The notes beneath the pieces are model-generated. The model worked only from the letters and a program-made list of their open reading frames with translations, did no database searches and was not told the DNA's origin. Source: WJKP01 sp964531215 (GTDB lineage: Bacteria > Patescibacteriota > Patescibacteriia > CAIXNZ01). Taken from it: a stretch of 27,785 nt of DNA. A program made the position numbers and the translations under genes. This document shows positions 5,553-15,161 of this stretch, in pieces. Within the stretch, counting starts at the first letter, position 1; each line of letters begins with the position of its first letter. Location of the stretch: assembly GCA_964531215.1 (NCBI GenBank), contig CAZHFK010000012.1, positions 1 to 27,785 of the forward strand, in the 5' to 3' direction.

Positions 5553-7958
5553 TTATTTTCTTATTCCCCCCCCTAATTTATTTCCTAAATTCTTAATTAC
5601 TTTATTATGAATAACCTGTACTTCTTGCATGGTTAAAGTTTTATTATCAGAACGATATTCGATTCTAAAAGCAATTGATTTTTTACCAGCCGGAATACCT
5701 TTACCTTCATAAACATCAAAAAAAGTCACCTGACGGATAAACTCGTTATCTGTCTCTTTAACTATATTTCGCACTTCCTCCCACAAAATATTTTTATCAA
5801 TAATCATTGAAATATCCAAATCAATACTTGGAAACTTGGGGATTTTTTTATACTTAATCTCATCCGAATAAAATTCGGCTAATTTTGTTAAATTAATTTC
5901 AAAAAAAGCCAATTTACGCTCAAGATCCAATTTTTTATATAAACTGTCAGCTAATTCCGAGATATAACCCAATTCCTGATCATTGATCATAATTTTAACC
6001 GCTCTGGATTTTTTAGAAAAAACAGGTAATTTGTCATTTTTTATTAATTTATACTCAAAATGCATTCTGTTTAATAAAGCTGCCACTACATTTTTGGCAA
6101 TATAAAAAGGTTGATCATTATTTTTTTCCTGCAAAATACCCCCCAACCATTTATCCTGCAAAGGTAAATATTTTTCTTGTTTATCAGATACTTTAAAGCC
6201 TTTTATTTCTTTTAAATAAGTTGAACCGATTTCAAATAAACTAATATCATCATAAAAACGATTGTTCAAAACCAGATTATCCAATAAATTGGCAACCAAA
6301 TCACGCCTCAGTAATTCTGTTTCTTTGGACAAAGGATTGCTTACTTTAATATACTGTTCAATTTTTAAGCCCAATTTACTGATTTGGGTCATACTATTAA
6401 AAGAATAATTATAAACTTCGGTCATATCAAAACCATAAGCCAAAATATTTTTTATTTTACGTTCCAAATCCCTTTCTTTGTTAACTTCCGGCCGTTCCAT
6501 CGCTGCCTGTGGCATTTTAACTTCCAAATTATCATAACCATAAATTCTGGCTACTTCTTCAACTAAATCTTCGGGGATTGCCACATCTTTAGTCGCCCGC
6601 CAAGTAGGGACTGTAACTTCAAGGCTGTTTTTTTTCTTTTTTAATGTAAAACCTAAACTATTTAAAATATCAATAACTTTTTTAGGCTCAATTTCTTGAC
6701 CTATTTTTTTACTAATAAAATCAAAACTTAATTCAATCGGGCCTTGGTCCAGTTTGAACTTTTTAACATCTTCAATTCGAGAAACCAACCTAGCCTGAGG
6801 GCAAACTTGTAAAATCAATTCCATGGCCTTTTTAATTCCCAATTCAGTAATATTGGGGTCTAAGGATTTTTCAAATCTAATCGAAGCTTCGGTTCTTAAC
6901 CCCAATTTGGCCGAAGTTTTACGAATTGAAACATGATCAAAATTAGCTGATTCAATAATAATTTTTTGGGTTTTATTATTTATTTCCGTATTGGCACCGC
7001 CCATAACCCCGGCAATCGCCACCGGTTGCTTGGCATCGGCAATCACCAGCATATCCTGATCAAGTTTTCTGTTTTCATCGTCCAAAGTTTTTATTTTCTC
7101 ACCAGGTTCGGCTTGCCTGACTATAATTCTCTGGCCTGCCAATTTATCATAATCAAAAGCATGCAATGGCTGGCCGATTTCCAGCATCACATAATTGGTA
7201 ATATCAACAATATTATTAATTGAACGCATACCAACTGCTTCAATCCGCCTTTTCAACCAATCAGGCGAATCTTCAATTTGAACACCTTCAAGCACTACGC
7301 CCATATAACGAGGACAAAGTTTAAAATCATTAATTTTAATATCTAATTTTTCTCTACCGTCTTTAAAACTTTTAACCTTATAATCAAGCAATTTTTCACC
7401 CAAAATAGCTGACACTTCCCTGGCGACACCATAATGAGACCATAAATCAGGCCGATGAGTTAAAGTTTTATTATCAATCTCATAAATAATATCGGATAAA
7501 TCCAAAGCTTTGGCCAAAGAAGTTCCGGGAACTAATTTTTTATCCAAAATCAAAATCCCAGAATGATCAGACCCTAAACCCAATTCATCTTCAGCGCAAA
7601 GCATGCCCTCAGAAACCTCACCGCGTACTTTTGCTTTGGAAATTTTTAGACCATTTGCCAAAGTAGTTCCGACCAAAGCAACCGCCACTTTTTGTCCTTT
7701 GGTTATATTAGGCGCACCGCACACAATATCTAATTTTTTATCACCAACGTCAACAACTGTTAATTTTAATTTATCTGCATTGGGATGTTTTTTTATTTCT
7801 AAAATTTCACCAACCACTACGCCTTGCAAACTTTCTTTTTGATCAATAAAACCCTCGACTTCAGCCATGGCCATAGTCAATTTCAAACTTAACTCTTGAG
7901 CACTCAAAGAGTCTGGTATTTTTACAAAATCTTTTAACCAATTACGGGATATATACAT
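5553..7958 (-). CDS. pheT: Phenylalanyl-tRNA synthetase beta subunit (801 aa)
   Basis: This subunit forms the alpha2-beta2 enzyme that charges tRNA-Phe. The domain order is complete. The N-terminal MYISRNWLKDFVKIP is followed by an EMAP/OB tRNA-binding domain (about 40-150, with HPNADKLKLTVVDVG). The B3/4 editing region comes next (about 200-380, with HAFDYDKL and VAIAGVMGG). The B5 domain lies at about 400-480 and the FDX-ACB anticodon-binding domain at the end (KIPKFPSIDLDISMI onward). Length matches bacterial PheT. It lies 30 bases downstream of the Nif3-like gene. No Shine-Dalgarno site precedes the ATG, as in most genes of this part. Confidence 0.97.
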   Translation of the reverse strand: MYISRNWLKDFVKIPDSLSAQELSLKLTMAMAEVEGFIDQKESLQGVVVGEILEIKKHPNADKLKLTVVDVGDKKLDIVCGAPNITKGQKVAVALVGTTLANGLKISKAKVRGEVSEGMLCAEDELGLGSDHSGILILDKKLVPGTSLAKALDLSDIIYEIDNKTLTHRPDLWSHYGVAREVSAILGEKLLDYKVKSFKDGREKLDIKINDFKLCPRYMGVVLEGVQIEDSPDWLKRRIEAVGMRSINNIVDITNYVMLEIGQPLHAFDYDKLAGQRIIVRQAEPGEKIKTLDDENRKLDQDMLVIADAKQPVAIAGVMGGANTEINNKTQKIIIESANFDHVSIRKTSAKLGLRTEASIRFEKSLDPNITELGIKKAMELILQVCPQARLVSRIEDVKKFKLDQGPIELSFDFISKKIGQEIEPKKVIDILNSLGFTLKKKKNSLEVTVPTWRATKDVAIPEDLVEEVARIYGYDNLEVKMPQAAMERPEVNKERDLERKIKNILAYGFDMTEVYNYSFNSMTQISKLGLKIEQYIKVSNPLSKETELLRRDLVANLLDNLVLNNRFYDDISLFEIGSTYLKEIKGFKVSDKQEKYLPLQDKWLGGILQEKNNDQPFYIAKNVVAALLNRMHFEYKLIKNDKLPVFSKKSRAVKIMINDQELGYISELADSLYKKLDLERKLAFFEINLTKLAEFYSDEIKYKKIPKFPSIDLDISMIIDKNILWEEVRNIVKETDNEFIRQVTFFDVYEGKGIPAGKKSIAFRIEYRSDNKTLTMQEVQVIHNKVIKNLGNKLGGGIRK

Positions 7959-7988
7959 ATATTGGTTGATTATTTTATTGATAAATAA

Positions 7989-8741
7989 TTAAATCTCACA
8001 AGGCACATCAACAAATTCCGCCTCTACTCCAAATTTATCTCCTAAAATTTTCCCTAAATTCTGCACTCCTAATTTTTCTGTGTTATAATGTCCGGCATTT
8101 ATAAAATTTATGCCTGTTTCTTCTACTGCCCGAACTACTGATTCACGAATATCACCGGTTAAAAAAACCTCACAACCAGCTGCCGCAAAATAATTAAAAG
8201 AAGACGAAGAAGCTCCGCAATTAATACCTATTTTTTTTACTTTTTCCGAACCTGCAGGAATAGTATAAGATTCAACTTCAAGTTTTTCATTAACCAAATC
8301 AACAAACTCAGAAAAAAGCATTTCCTCTTTTAATTCACCGATAAAGCCAATATCAAATTGAGTAATATTTTGATTTACGCCCAATCGGTTACAAAGGCTA
8401 ATATTATTACCGATTTCCGGATGAGCATCTAAAGGCAAATGAAAACCCAACAAATTAATATCATTGCATAATAATAATTTTAACCGATCCTTATATATTC
8501 CGGTCACTTGTAATTTTTCGCCCCAATCTCCGCCAAAAATACCATGATGAACAATTAACATATCGGCTTTTTTATCTATTGCCTTTTTAATTAATTCTTG
8601 AGATAAGCTGACACCGGTTATAATTTTATTTATTTCATTTTTACCCTCTACTTGGAGGCCATTATGGCATTTATCATCAAATTTGGATGTTTGTAAATAT
8701 TGCTGGCAAAAATTTACTATTTTATTTCGTTTTACTACCAT
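7989..8741 (-). CDS. Nif3-like dinuclear metal centre protein (250 aa)
   Basis: This is the Nif3/YqfO/YbgI family (the GTP cyclohydrolase 1 type 2 homologue of databases), a conserved protein with two bound metal ions and an uncertain reaction. The expected ligands are present: LIVHHGIFGGDW (His65-His66), GFHLPLDAHPEIGNN (His101 and Asp105) and GHYNTEKLG near the end (His-x3-Glu). At 250 residues it is the short form without the inserted PII-like domain of the longer Firmicute proteins. It sits between pheS and pheT with gaps of 21 and 30 bases, so it is very likely co-expressed with the synthetase. That placement hints at a role linked to translation or tRNA, but this is not shown by the sequence. 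Confidence 0.9.
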   Translation of the reverse strand: MVVKRNKIVNFCQQYLQTSKFDDKCHNGLQVEGKNEINKIITGVSLSQELIKKAIDKKADMLIVHHGIFGGDWGEKLQVTGIYKDRLKLLLCNDINLLGFHLPLDAHPEIGNNISLCNRLGVNQNITQFDIGFIGELKEEMLFSEFVDLVNEKLEVESYTIPAGSEKVKKIGINCGASSSSFNYFAAAGCEVFLTGDIRESVVRAVEETGINFINAGHYNTEKLGVQNLGKILGDKFGVEAEFVDVPCEI

Positions 8742-8762
8742 ATTTATTTAAAATTTTTATTT

Positions 8763-9803
8763 TTAAAATTGATTAAGAAACCGTAAATCACTGCTCTGTA
8801 ACAATCTAATATCATCAATGTTATATTTCATCATTACCAATCTAGTCGTGCCCAAACCAAAAGCAAAACCGCTCCATTTATCAGGATCAATCCCTCCGTA
8901 TTTTAAAACATTAGGATGAACCATGCCAGAACCGACAAATTCAATCCAGCCTGTTTGTTTACAGACCGAACAACCCTGCCCCTGACAGATTAAACAGCCA
9001 AAATCCAATTCAAAGCCAGGTTCCACAAAAGGAAAATAGCCAGGTCTTAAACGAACTTTAACTTCTTGTTTAAATATCGCCGATAACATTTCTTTCATAA
9101 CTGCCACCAAATTGGCAATGGAAATATCTTTATCAATCATTAAGCCTTCCAATTGATAAAAAGTATGATCATGAGAAGCATCAGTTGCTTCATTACGGAA
9201 AACTCGGCCAGGCACAACACAACGTAAAGGCGCTCCATATTTTTGCATAGCTCTAACCTGGACAGGTGAAGTATGAGTACGTAAAACCAATTTTTCTTTA
9301 CCTGAATTTGGTAATTCGTCTATATAAAAAGTATCTTGCGTATCACGCGCCGGATGCCAAGAAGGAATATTTAAAGCTTCAAAATTATAATAATCGGATT
9401 CTAATTCAGGCCCATCTAAAATCATAAAACCCATTGATTTAAAAATATCTTCCAATTCACTTTGAATTTGAGTCATGGGATGTAAATGACCTAATTTATA
9501 TTTATCAATATCCAATGTTACATCAATAAAATCCTTATCCAATTTTTTATCTTGTTCTTTTTCCAATTCTGACCATTTTTGATCTAAAGCCGAACCGATA
9601 TCTTCTTTAACTTGATTAGCCAAAGCACCAAATTGGGGCTTTAAATCATCAGAAACTTCTTTAATATCTTTAATTAATTTGGCTAATTCCCCGCTTTTAC
9701 GAGAAAAATATTTATTTCTGATTTGCTGCCATTCTTCAGAACTTTTGATTTCTTCTATCTCTTGCAAAGCTTGTTCTTTGATTTTTTTAATATCTATTTC
9801 CAT
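8763..9803 (-). CDS. pheS: Phenylalanyl-tRNA synthetase alpha subunit (346 aa)
   Basis: This is the catalytic subunit that makes Phe-adenylate and transfers Phe to tRNA-Phe. An N-terminal coiled-coil (about 1-90) is followed by the class II core: motif 1 around HPMTQIQSELEDIFKSMGF, motif 2 at VVPGRVFRNEATDASHDHTF, and motif 3 at GFAFGLGTTRLVMMKY. Between motifs 2 and 3 lies a cysteine cluster, CLICQGQGCSVCKQTGW. It looks like a zinc-binding insert, and the CxxCxGxG pattern recalls DnaJ. Length is usual for bacterial PheS. The gene starts 35 bases after rseP in a continuous minus-strand run. Confidence 0.97.
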   Translation of the reverse strand: MEIDIKKIKEQALQEIEEIKSSEEWQQIRNKYFSRKSGELAKLIKDIKEVSDDLKPQFGALANQVKEDIGSALDQKWSELEKEQDKKLDKDFIDVTLDIDKYKLGHLHPMTQIQSELEDIFKSMGFMILDGPELESDYYNFEALNIPSWHPARDTQDTFYIDELPNSGKEKLVLRTHTSPVQVRAMQKYGAPLRCVVPGRVFRNEATDASHDHTFYQLEGLMIDKDISIANLVAVMKEMLSAIFKQEVKVRLRPGYFPFVEPGFELDFGCLICQGQGCSVCKQTGWIEFVGSGMVHPNVLKYGGIDPDKWSGFAFGLGTTRLVMMKYNIDDIRLLQSSDLRFLNQF

Positions 9804-9838
9804 ATTATTTTAATTTATACTCTAATACTAAACTCAAT

Positions 9839-10948
9839 CTATTGAAATAATCCCCCGAAAATTCCACCAAAATCAACATAACGCAAAACATCCTGAAAAG
9901 TCACCACAATTACCAATAACATTAAAAGTGAAAACCCAATCATATGAATTAACCCTTCAACTTTTTGGCTGACCGGCTTATTACGGACCTTTTCAATTGC
10001 CAGAAAAACTAAACGTCCGCCATCCAGAGCCGGAAAAGGTATAAAATTAATTATAGCTAAATTTAAAGATAATAAGGCAGTAAACTGCAGTATATAAATA
10101 AAACCCAATCTGGCCACCTGGCCGGTTAAAACAGCTATACCGACCGGACCGGAAACCTGCACACCGACTGGCTGGCCAATCACTAAATTCTTAATTATAC
10201 CACCAAAAGCAAAAACTATTTCCTTGGTTAAAACCCCGGTTAATTTAAAGCCGTGCCAAACTGCCTGATGAATAGGATAAGAAACTATACCAGTCTCAAC
10301 TAAACCAATACCCACACCGCCCCGGCCATCACCAATATCAACAACTTCTATTTCTTTGGTTAAAACCTGATCATCTCTGGCAATTTTATAATTAACTGCT
10401 TGGCCGATTTTATCAGAATTATATTCAATTAAATTATTAACGCCTTTGACTTCCTGTCCGCCAACTGCCAAAAGCTGGTCGCCCAATTCAATCCCGGCTT
10501 CTTGAGCCGGCTTATTATCTAAGACAGAAACAACTTGCACCCGATAATCTTTAACCAAGCCTTGTTCCAAGGCTTCTTGATCTACAGCCTGTGGCAAACC
10601 AAGCAAAAAACCGATTGATAATAAAATAGCGCATAATAAAAAATTCATAAAAACACCGGCTGATAAGACAATTGCTCTTTTCCAAGGTTTTTTATGGGCA
10701 AAACTATCCGGATCATCTCTATTACCGCCTTCTTCACCTTTAATTTTGACAAAACCACCCAAAGGGATCCAATTAACTGAATAAATCACTCCGTCCTTGC
10801 CCTTTTTAGACCAAGCTCGTGGCGGAAAACCAAACCCAAATTCCTCAACTTTCATGCCCATTTTTTTAGCAGTAATAAAATGCCCGAATTCATGAACAAA
10901 AACCAATAAACCCAATATAATTATAAAAAACAATACAGTTGTAATCAT
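9839..10948 (-). CDS. rseP: Site-2 protease, RseP/RasP family (369 aa)
   Basis: This is a zinc metalloprotease that cuts substrates inside the membrane, such as anti-sigma factors and signal-peptide remnants. HEFGH (His19, Glu20, His23) in the first membrane helix holds the metal and catalytic base. The third ligand is the Asp of NFIPFPALDGG in a late helix. One PDZ domain (about 125-200, with AGIELGDQLLAVGG) lies between. Other helices occur at about 94-116, 270-300 and 330-355. It has a single PDZ domain, as in Gram-positive RasP, rather than the two in E. coli RseP. No sigma/anti-sigma pair is in the window. A 125-base AT-rich gap (10949-11073) with no visible gene separates it from murI. 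Confidence 0.93.
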   Translation of the reverse strand: MITTVLFFIIILGLLVFVHEFGHFITAKKMGMKVEEFGFGFPPRAWSKKGKDGVIYSVNWIPLGGFVKIKGEEGGNRDDPDSFAHKKPWKRAIVLSAGVFMNFLLCAILLSIGFLLGLPQAVDQEALEQGLVKDYRVQVVSVLDNKPAQEAGIELGDQLLAVGGQEVKGVNNLIEYNSDKIGQAVNYKIARDDQVLTKEIEVVDIGDGRGGVGIGLVETGIVSYPIHQAVWHGFKLTGVLTKEIVFAFGGIIKNLVIGQPVGVQVSGPVGIAVLTGQVARLGFIYILQFTALLSLNLAIINFIPFPALDGGRLVFLAIEKVRNKPVSQKVEGLIHMIGFSLLMLLVIVVTFQDVLRYVDFGGIFGGLFQ

Positions 10949-11073
10949 GTATTTTTAAATTAGATTATTAAAAATTAAAAATTAAATTATTATCTTTAAT
11001 TCCCAATTTTCAACACCTAATTAATAACTTAATTTTAACTTAAATAAACACAAAAATCAAATTCTTCAATTTA

Positions 11074-11880
11074 TTAATTTAATTCTACTTTTTCAAATTT
11101 AATATCTTTACCAAACCAAGCCCGTCCTAATTTCTGATAATGCTTGGACCAATCAGTTACAAAAAACTTATAATTGATTTTTTTATCTAATTTTTGTTCA
11201 ATCTCCGGATGCCTGACCAAATAATCACTTAATAAGTCTGCCACAATTTTACCTGAATGTAAAACTTTAATTTGTTTCCCTACGATCGATTGAATAGTCT
11301 TGTATAAAATCGGGTAATGCGTACAGCCTAAAATTAAAGTATCAATTTTAGCCAGTTTAAATGGTCTTAAATATTTACGTAAAATTTTTTTGGTTATATC
11401 AGATTTTTGCCAATCATCTTCAACCAATGGTACAAGTAAAGGGGTGGCCTGCTGAATAACTTCAATTTCTGGCTTTAGTTTGACAATTTCTTTAATATAA
11501 GCCTGAGAATTAATTGTTGCTTTGGTACCGATTACACCGATTTTACCGCGAGAAACTTCTACGGCTTTTTCAACAACCGGCCTGATCACACCCAAAACCC
11601 TGCGCTCCGGATAATTTTTGGGCAACCATTTTTGCTGAATCTTACGCAAAGCTTCAGCTGAGGCGGTATTGCAGGCAATAATAATCAACTGACAATCTTT
11701 TTTAAATAAAAAATCAACCGCCTGTCTGGTAAATTCATAAATCACTTCCTGTGAACGGTTGCCGTACGGTGTTCTGGCGTTATCACCCAAATAAACATAA
11801 TCGTATTGCGGCAGTTGCTTTATAATTTCTTTTAAAATTATTAAACCACCTAAACCTGAATCAAAAATACCTATTTTCAT
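11074..11880 (-). CDS. murI: Glutamate racemase (268 aa)
   Basis: This enzyme makes D-glutamate from L-glutamate for the peptidoglycan stem peptide. It is cofactor-independent and uses two cysteines. Both are present with their motifs: IIIACNTASAEAL (Cys70) and LILGCTHYPIL (Cys186, with His188). The opening MKIGIFDSGLGGL carries the conserved Asp7 and Ser8, and LGDNARTPYG (31-40) is the substrate loop. Length is typical. It follows the phosphohexomutase by 6 bases and shares its transcript. Its presence argues that this cell makes its own peptidoglycan. Confidence 0.96.
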   Translation of the reverse strand: MKIGIFDSGLGGLIILKEIIKQLPQYDYVYLGDNARTPYGNRSQEVIYEFTRQAVDFLFKKDCQLIIIACNTASAEALRKIQQKWLPKNYPERRVLGVIRPVVEKAVEVSRGKIGVIGTKATINSQAYIKEIVKLKPEIEVIQQATPLLVPLVEDDWQKSDITKKILRKYLRPFKLAKIDTLILGCTHYPILYKTIQSIVGKQIKVLHSGKIVADLLSDYLVRHPEIEQKLDKKINYKFFVTDWSKHYQKLGRAWFGKDIKFEKVELN

Positions 11881-11886
11881 TTTTAT

Positions 11887-13230
11887 TTATTTAATTAATT
11901 GCAAAATTTCTTTAGTTTTTTGATCAACCAATTTTTTAGTTTTGGCTTCAAGATTTAAACGAATAACCGGTTCGGTATTGGATTTGCGTAAATTAAAACG
12001 CCAATCATCATATTCAACAGAAACTCCATCGATATGAGTTACTTTACCGTCCTGATATTCTTTGTCAATTTTTTGCAAAACAAAATCCTTATCTTTGACT
12101 TGTTGATTAATTTCACCTGAATTAGGATAATTTTTACGATAATAATCAGCTATTTGCGAGAATTTTTCAGCTGACTGACAAAGCATTTCTAATATTAATA
12201 AAAAAGGAATCATACCGTTATCAGCATAAAAATTATCTTTAAAATAATAATGACCGGATGTCTCACCACCAAATAAAATATCTTGTTTTCTCATAGTATC
12301 TTTAATAAAAGCATGCCCCGGCTTATTAATTATTAGTTGCCCGCCTAATTCATTGGCCACAGCCTGAATAGCCCAAACCAATCTGACATCACATAAAATC
12401 TTTTGTTGGGGCTGTTTGGATAAATAATGCTTGGCTAAGATAGCTGTAATATAATAAGCGTCAATATGATGGCCTTTTTCATCAAAGAAAAAACAACGAT
12501 CAGCATCAGCATCCCAAGCCACGCCAAAATCAACTTGTTCTTTTTTAATTAAATTTTCCACTTCTTGTCTTCGTTCAGGGATTTTGGGATCAGGCCGCCC
12601 CTTGGGAAAAGCTCCGTCAGGCTGAAAATTCAATTCAATTATTTCGATCGGCAAACCTTCTAACATTTTTTTCAAAAAAATACCGGCCATACCAAAATTA
12701 GCATCAGCTACGATTTTCATTGGTTTAATTTTTGTAATATCAATAAAATCAAGACAATGCTTAATATAATCGCTTAAAATATCTTTTTTTATAATTTGCC
12801 CTTTGGTTGGCTCTATTATTTCTTGTTCTTTTAGAGCTTGTTTTTTTATATCCATAATACCGGTATCAGCTGAAACGGCTATGGCTTTTTCTCTGACAAA
12901 TTTCATGCCATTATATTCAGCCGGATTATGAGAAGCCGAAATTATAATACCACCGCCATAACCATAATTAGCCACTGTAAAATAAAGCATATCAGTTGAA
13001 ACAGTGCCAATATCAATAACATCATAGCCGGCATTGGTAATCCCTTTGGCTGCTGCCTGCCATAAACTTGGCGAAGAAAGACGCACGTCTTTACCCAAAA
13101 CAATAGAACCGTCAGGCTGAAAAACTTTCAAATAAGCCTGGGCAATTTTATAGGCTGCTTTTTCATTGATTTGTTCGGGGTAAAGCCCCCTGACATCATA
13201 AGCTTTAAAAATTTCCTGATTAATTGTCAT
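11887..13230 (-). CDS. Phosphomannomutase/phosphoglucomutase (447 aa)
   Basis: This is an alpha-D-phosphohexomutase that interconverts hexose 1- and 6-phosphates to supply nucleotide sugars for envelope glycans. All four active-site elements are visible: the phosphoserine loop ISASHNPAEYNGMK (Ser100), the metal loop DADADRCFF, the sugar loop GGETSGHYYF, and the phosphate-binding loop RKSNTEPVIRL near the end. Length matches the PMM/PGM (AlgC/ManB) group rather than GlmM, though substrate preference cannot be read with certainty. It starts 4 bases after the bactofilin-like gene. No Shine-Dalgarno site is visible. Confidence 0.92.
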   Translation of the reverse strand: MTINQEIFKAYDVRGLYPEQINEKAAYKIAQAYLKVFQPDGSIVLGKDVRLSSPSLWQAAAKGITNAGYDVIDIGTVSTDMLYFTVANYGYGGGIIISASHNPAEYNGMKFVREKAIAVSADTGIMDIKKQALKEQEIIEPTKGQIIKKDILSDYIKHCLDFIDITKIKPMKIVADANFGMAGIFLKKMLEGLPIEIIELNFQPDGAFPKGRPDPKIPERRQEVENLIKKEQVDFGVAWDADADRCFFFDEKGHHIDAYYITAILAKHYLSKQPQQKILCDVRLVWAIQAVANELGGQLIINKPGHAFIKDTMRKQDILFGGETSGHYYFKDNFYADNGMIPFLLILEMLCQSAEKFSQIADYYRKNYPNSGEINQQVKDKDFVLQKIDKEYQDGKVTHIDGVSVEYDDWRFNLRKSNTEPVIRLNLEAKTKKLVDQKTKEILQLIK

Positions 13231-13234
13231 AAAT

Positions 13235-14425
13235 TTATTTATTGTTTAATTTTAATTGTTTTTTTGCTAAAGTAAGCAAAATACCAACACCCCATAAACA
13301 AACGATCAGCTTAACCAACACGCCTAAAAACGGGATTGCAAATAAAATATATAAAATAATTAGACCTAAAATCATTGACCAGGCTAATTGAATTTCCTTA
13401 ACTTGTTTATTAAATAATTTAATCAACTTATCACCCAAATAAACAGCAATGAAAATTTTACTTATGTATAAAATAATCAGATAAATGGCCGCTACAATTA
13501 AAGCTAAGGGAATACCAATAATAGTCATGGCTAAGATAAATATGGCAAAAGGAGTTAAAATAAAAAACAGCAAACCTTTCAAAATATACATTAATACACT
13601 TTTTTCAGATGATTTAACTGCTTTTAAAGTAAAATCTTTAAATAAAGCAATAATTAATAAACCGACCAATAAAGTGCCCAAAAGCATCACAAACCAAGCC
13701 AGCCAATAAATTCTCTTCAAAATATTTGTAGGAAAAAATTTAGTTTGATCTTTTACCATTAATTGGCTAAATTTTTCCTGTTGCTGGATCTGAGCACCTG
13801 GCTGCAGTTCTGCAGTCTCCCCGGCCGTATATTCCAAATTACCATAAATATTAGCCTGAGGTAATAAAAGCAAATTGCCTTCAGAATCAACTCCCAAATA
13901 AACATTGCCTAAAATTTCATTATTTAAAATAATATTACCACCGCCACCATATAAATTTTTATTTACTTTAGCGTTTAACCTAAAATTACCAGCTCCCATA
14001 ACAATATTTTTACCAATCTCAGCACTTTCTTCAACAGTCAAATCTGCCGCAAAAACCGTTAAATTATTATCAATTTTACCTTTAATTACAACCGTAGCCC
14101 CAGCCACCCGAACATCACCTTTAACCTCTGCATCTATAACAACATTAGCTCCAGCCGCCAGAATATCACCCTCTACTACACCTGAAACCAAAATATTTGT
14201 ACCGGCCAAATAAACATCGTCTTTCATTTGTCCGCTCAGATTAATGTTTTCCTTAGCTTGAAAAACAATATTTTCATAAACCGGTTGGTTGATATTTTCT
14301 GCTTCCACTGTCTCAGATTCTTCACCTTCAATAATGGCCGCCCAAACATTAAACGGTAAAACTAAACAAAACAATAATAACAATAAATAACTAATTTTTT
14401 TTACTAAATTTAAATAAATTTTCAT
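13235..14425 (-). CDS. Bactofilin-like beta-helix protein fused to a polytopic membrane domain (396 aa)
   Basis: A signal peptide (about 1-29, ending VWA) leads to a right-handed beta-helix-like region (about 55-215). Its short repeats of alternating Gly/Val/Asn include GDVRVAGATVVIKGKI and NIVMGAGNFRLNAKV, the pattern of polymer-forming bactofilins. Four or more hydrophobic helices follow (about 233-262, 280-340 and 345-388). Classic bactofilins are cytoplasmic and have no membrane domain, while here the signal peptide would export the helix domain. An AAGGAAAT site upstream of the ATG is one of few ribosome sites in this part. It heads the nine-gene minus-strand run. It may be a scaffold at the cell surface, which is inference. 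Confidence 0.75.
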   Translation of the reverse strand: MKIYLNLVKKISYLLLLLFCLVLPFNVWAAIIEGEESETVEAENINQPVYENIVFQAKENINLSGQMKDDVYLAGTNILVSGVVEGDILAAGANVVIDAEVKGDVRVAGATVVIKGKIDNNLTVFAADLTVEESAEIGKNIVMGAGNFRLNAKVNKNLYGGGGNIILNNEILGNVYLGVDSEGNLLLLPQANIYGNLEYTAGETAELQPGAQIQQQEKFSQLMVKDQTKFFPTNILKRIYWLAWFVMLLGTLLVGLLIIALFKDFTLKAVKSSEKSVLMYILKGLLFFILTPFAIFILAMTIIGIPLALIVAAIYLIILYISKIFIAVYLGDKLIKLFNKQVKEIQLAWSMILGLIILYILFAIPFLGVLVKLIVCLWGVGILLTLAKKQLKLNNK

Positions 14426-14494
14426 AATTTTATTTCCTTTTCTTATCTCTTTTGATTAATTTTAATTATTATTAAATACTGTTGATATTTTATT

Positions 14495-14524
14495 TTGACA
14501 TTGCAGGTTATTTTATATTATAAT
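14495..14524 (+). promoter_or_regulatory. Consensus sigma-70-type promoter for lemA and genes downstream
   Basis: TTGACA (14495-14500) and TATAAT (14519-14524) are both perfect, separated by 18 bases. The start would be near 14531, leaving a 52-base AT-rich leader without a Shine-Dalgarno site. It lies in the 157-base divergent gap between the bactofilin-like gene and lemA. I found no equally clear promoter for the minus strand there. Confidence 0.8.
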
Positions 14525-14582
14525 TAAAGCAGTATTAATTAATTTTATTATATAAAATCTAACTAATTTAAGCAAAAAAATT

Positions 14583-15137
14583 ATGACAATTTGGGGCATT
14601 ATAATTATTTTAATTGTTATTATTGCTGCCTGGCTGATTGCTGTCTACAATTCTTTGATCAAAAGCAAAAACCGAGTTGAAGAAGCTTGGTCTGATATTG
14701 ATGTTCAATTAAAAAGACGCTATGATTTAATTCCTAATTTAATTGAAACAGTCAAAGGCTATGCTGCTCATGAAAGAGAAACTTTTCAAAAAGTAACAGA
14801 AGCCAGAACTCAGGCCATGGGCGCACAAACAATTGAAGAAAAAACACAAGCTGAAAACGCGCTTAGTGAAACCTTAAAATCACTTTTTGCCGTGGCTGAA
14901 GCTTACCCTGATTTAAAAGCCAGCCAAAACTTTTTAAAACTACAGGACGAATTAACTGATACTGAAAATAAAATCCAGGCTGCGCGCAGATTTTATAACG
15001 GCAATGTCAGAGATTTTAATACCAAAATTCAAATTTTCCCGAATAATCTAATTGCCGGCACGCTTGGGTTTAAAAAATATGACTTTTTTGAGGTTGAAAC
15101 AGAACAAGAAAAAGAAGCGCCAAAAGTTAAATTTTAG
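14583..15137 (+). CDS. lemA: LemA family protein (184 aa)
   Basis: This is a membrane-anchored helical bundle protein of unclear function, often encoded beside M48 proteases. One N-terminal helix (about 3-22) is followed by the family hallmark NRVEEAWSDIDVQLKRRYDL and then IPNLIETVKGYAAHE. The later signature AARRFYNGNVRDFN is also present. Length is typical. It starts the long plus-strand run and is followed 24 bases later by htpX, the usual partner. It ends in TAG, unlike most genes here. Confidence 0.95.
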   Translation: MTIWGIIIILIVIIAAWLIAVYNSLIKSKNRVEEAWSDIDVQLKRRYDLIPNLIETVKGYAAHERETFQKVTEARTQAMGAQTIEEKTQAENALSETLKSLFAVAEAYPDLKASQNFLKLQDELTDTENKIQAARRFYNGNVRDFNTKIQIFPNNLIAGTLGFKKYDFFEVETEQEKEAPKVKF

Positions 15138-15161
15138 AAAAAAATTAATTAAACCCGGAAA

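Noticed and set aside
10949..11073. Possible gene or regulatory RNA in the murI-rseP gap
   Set aside because: It is AT-rich sequence with no open frame of note, no strong hairpin and no clear promoter.
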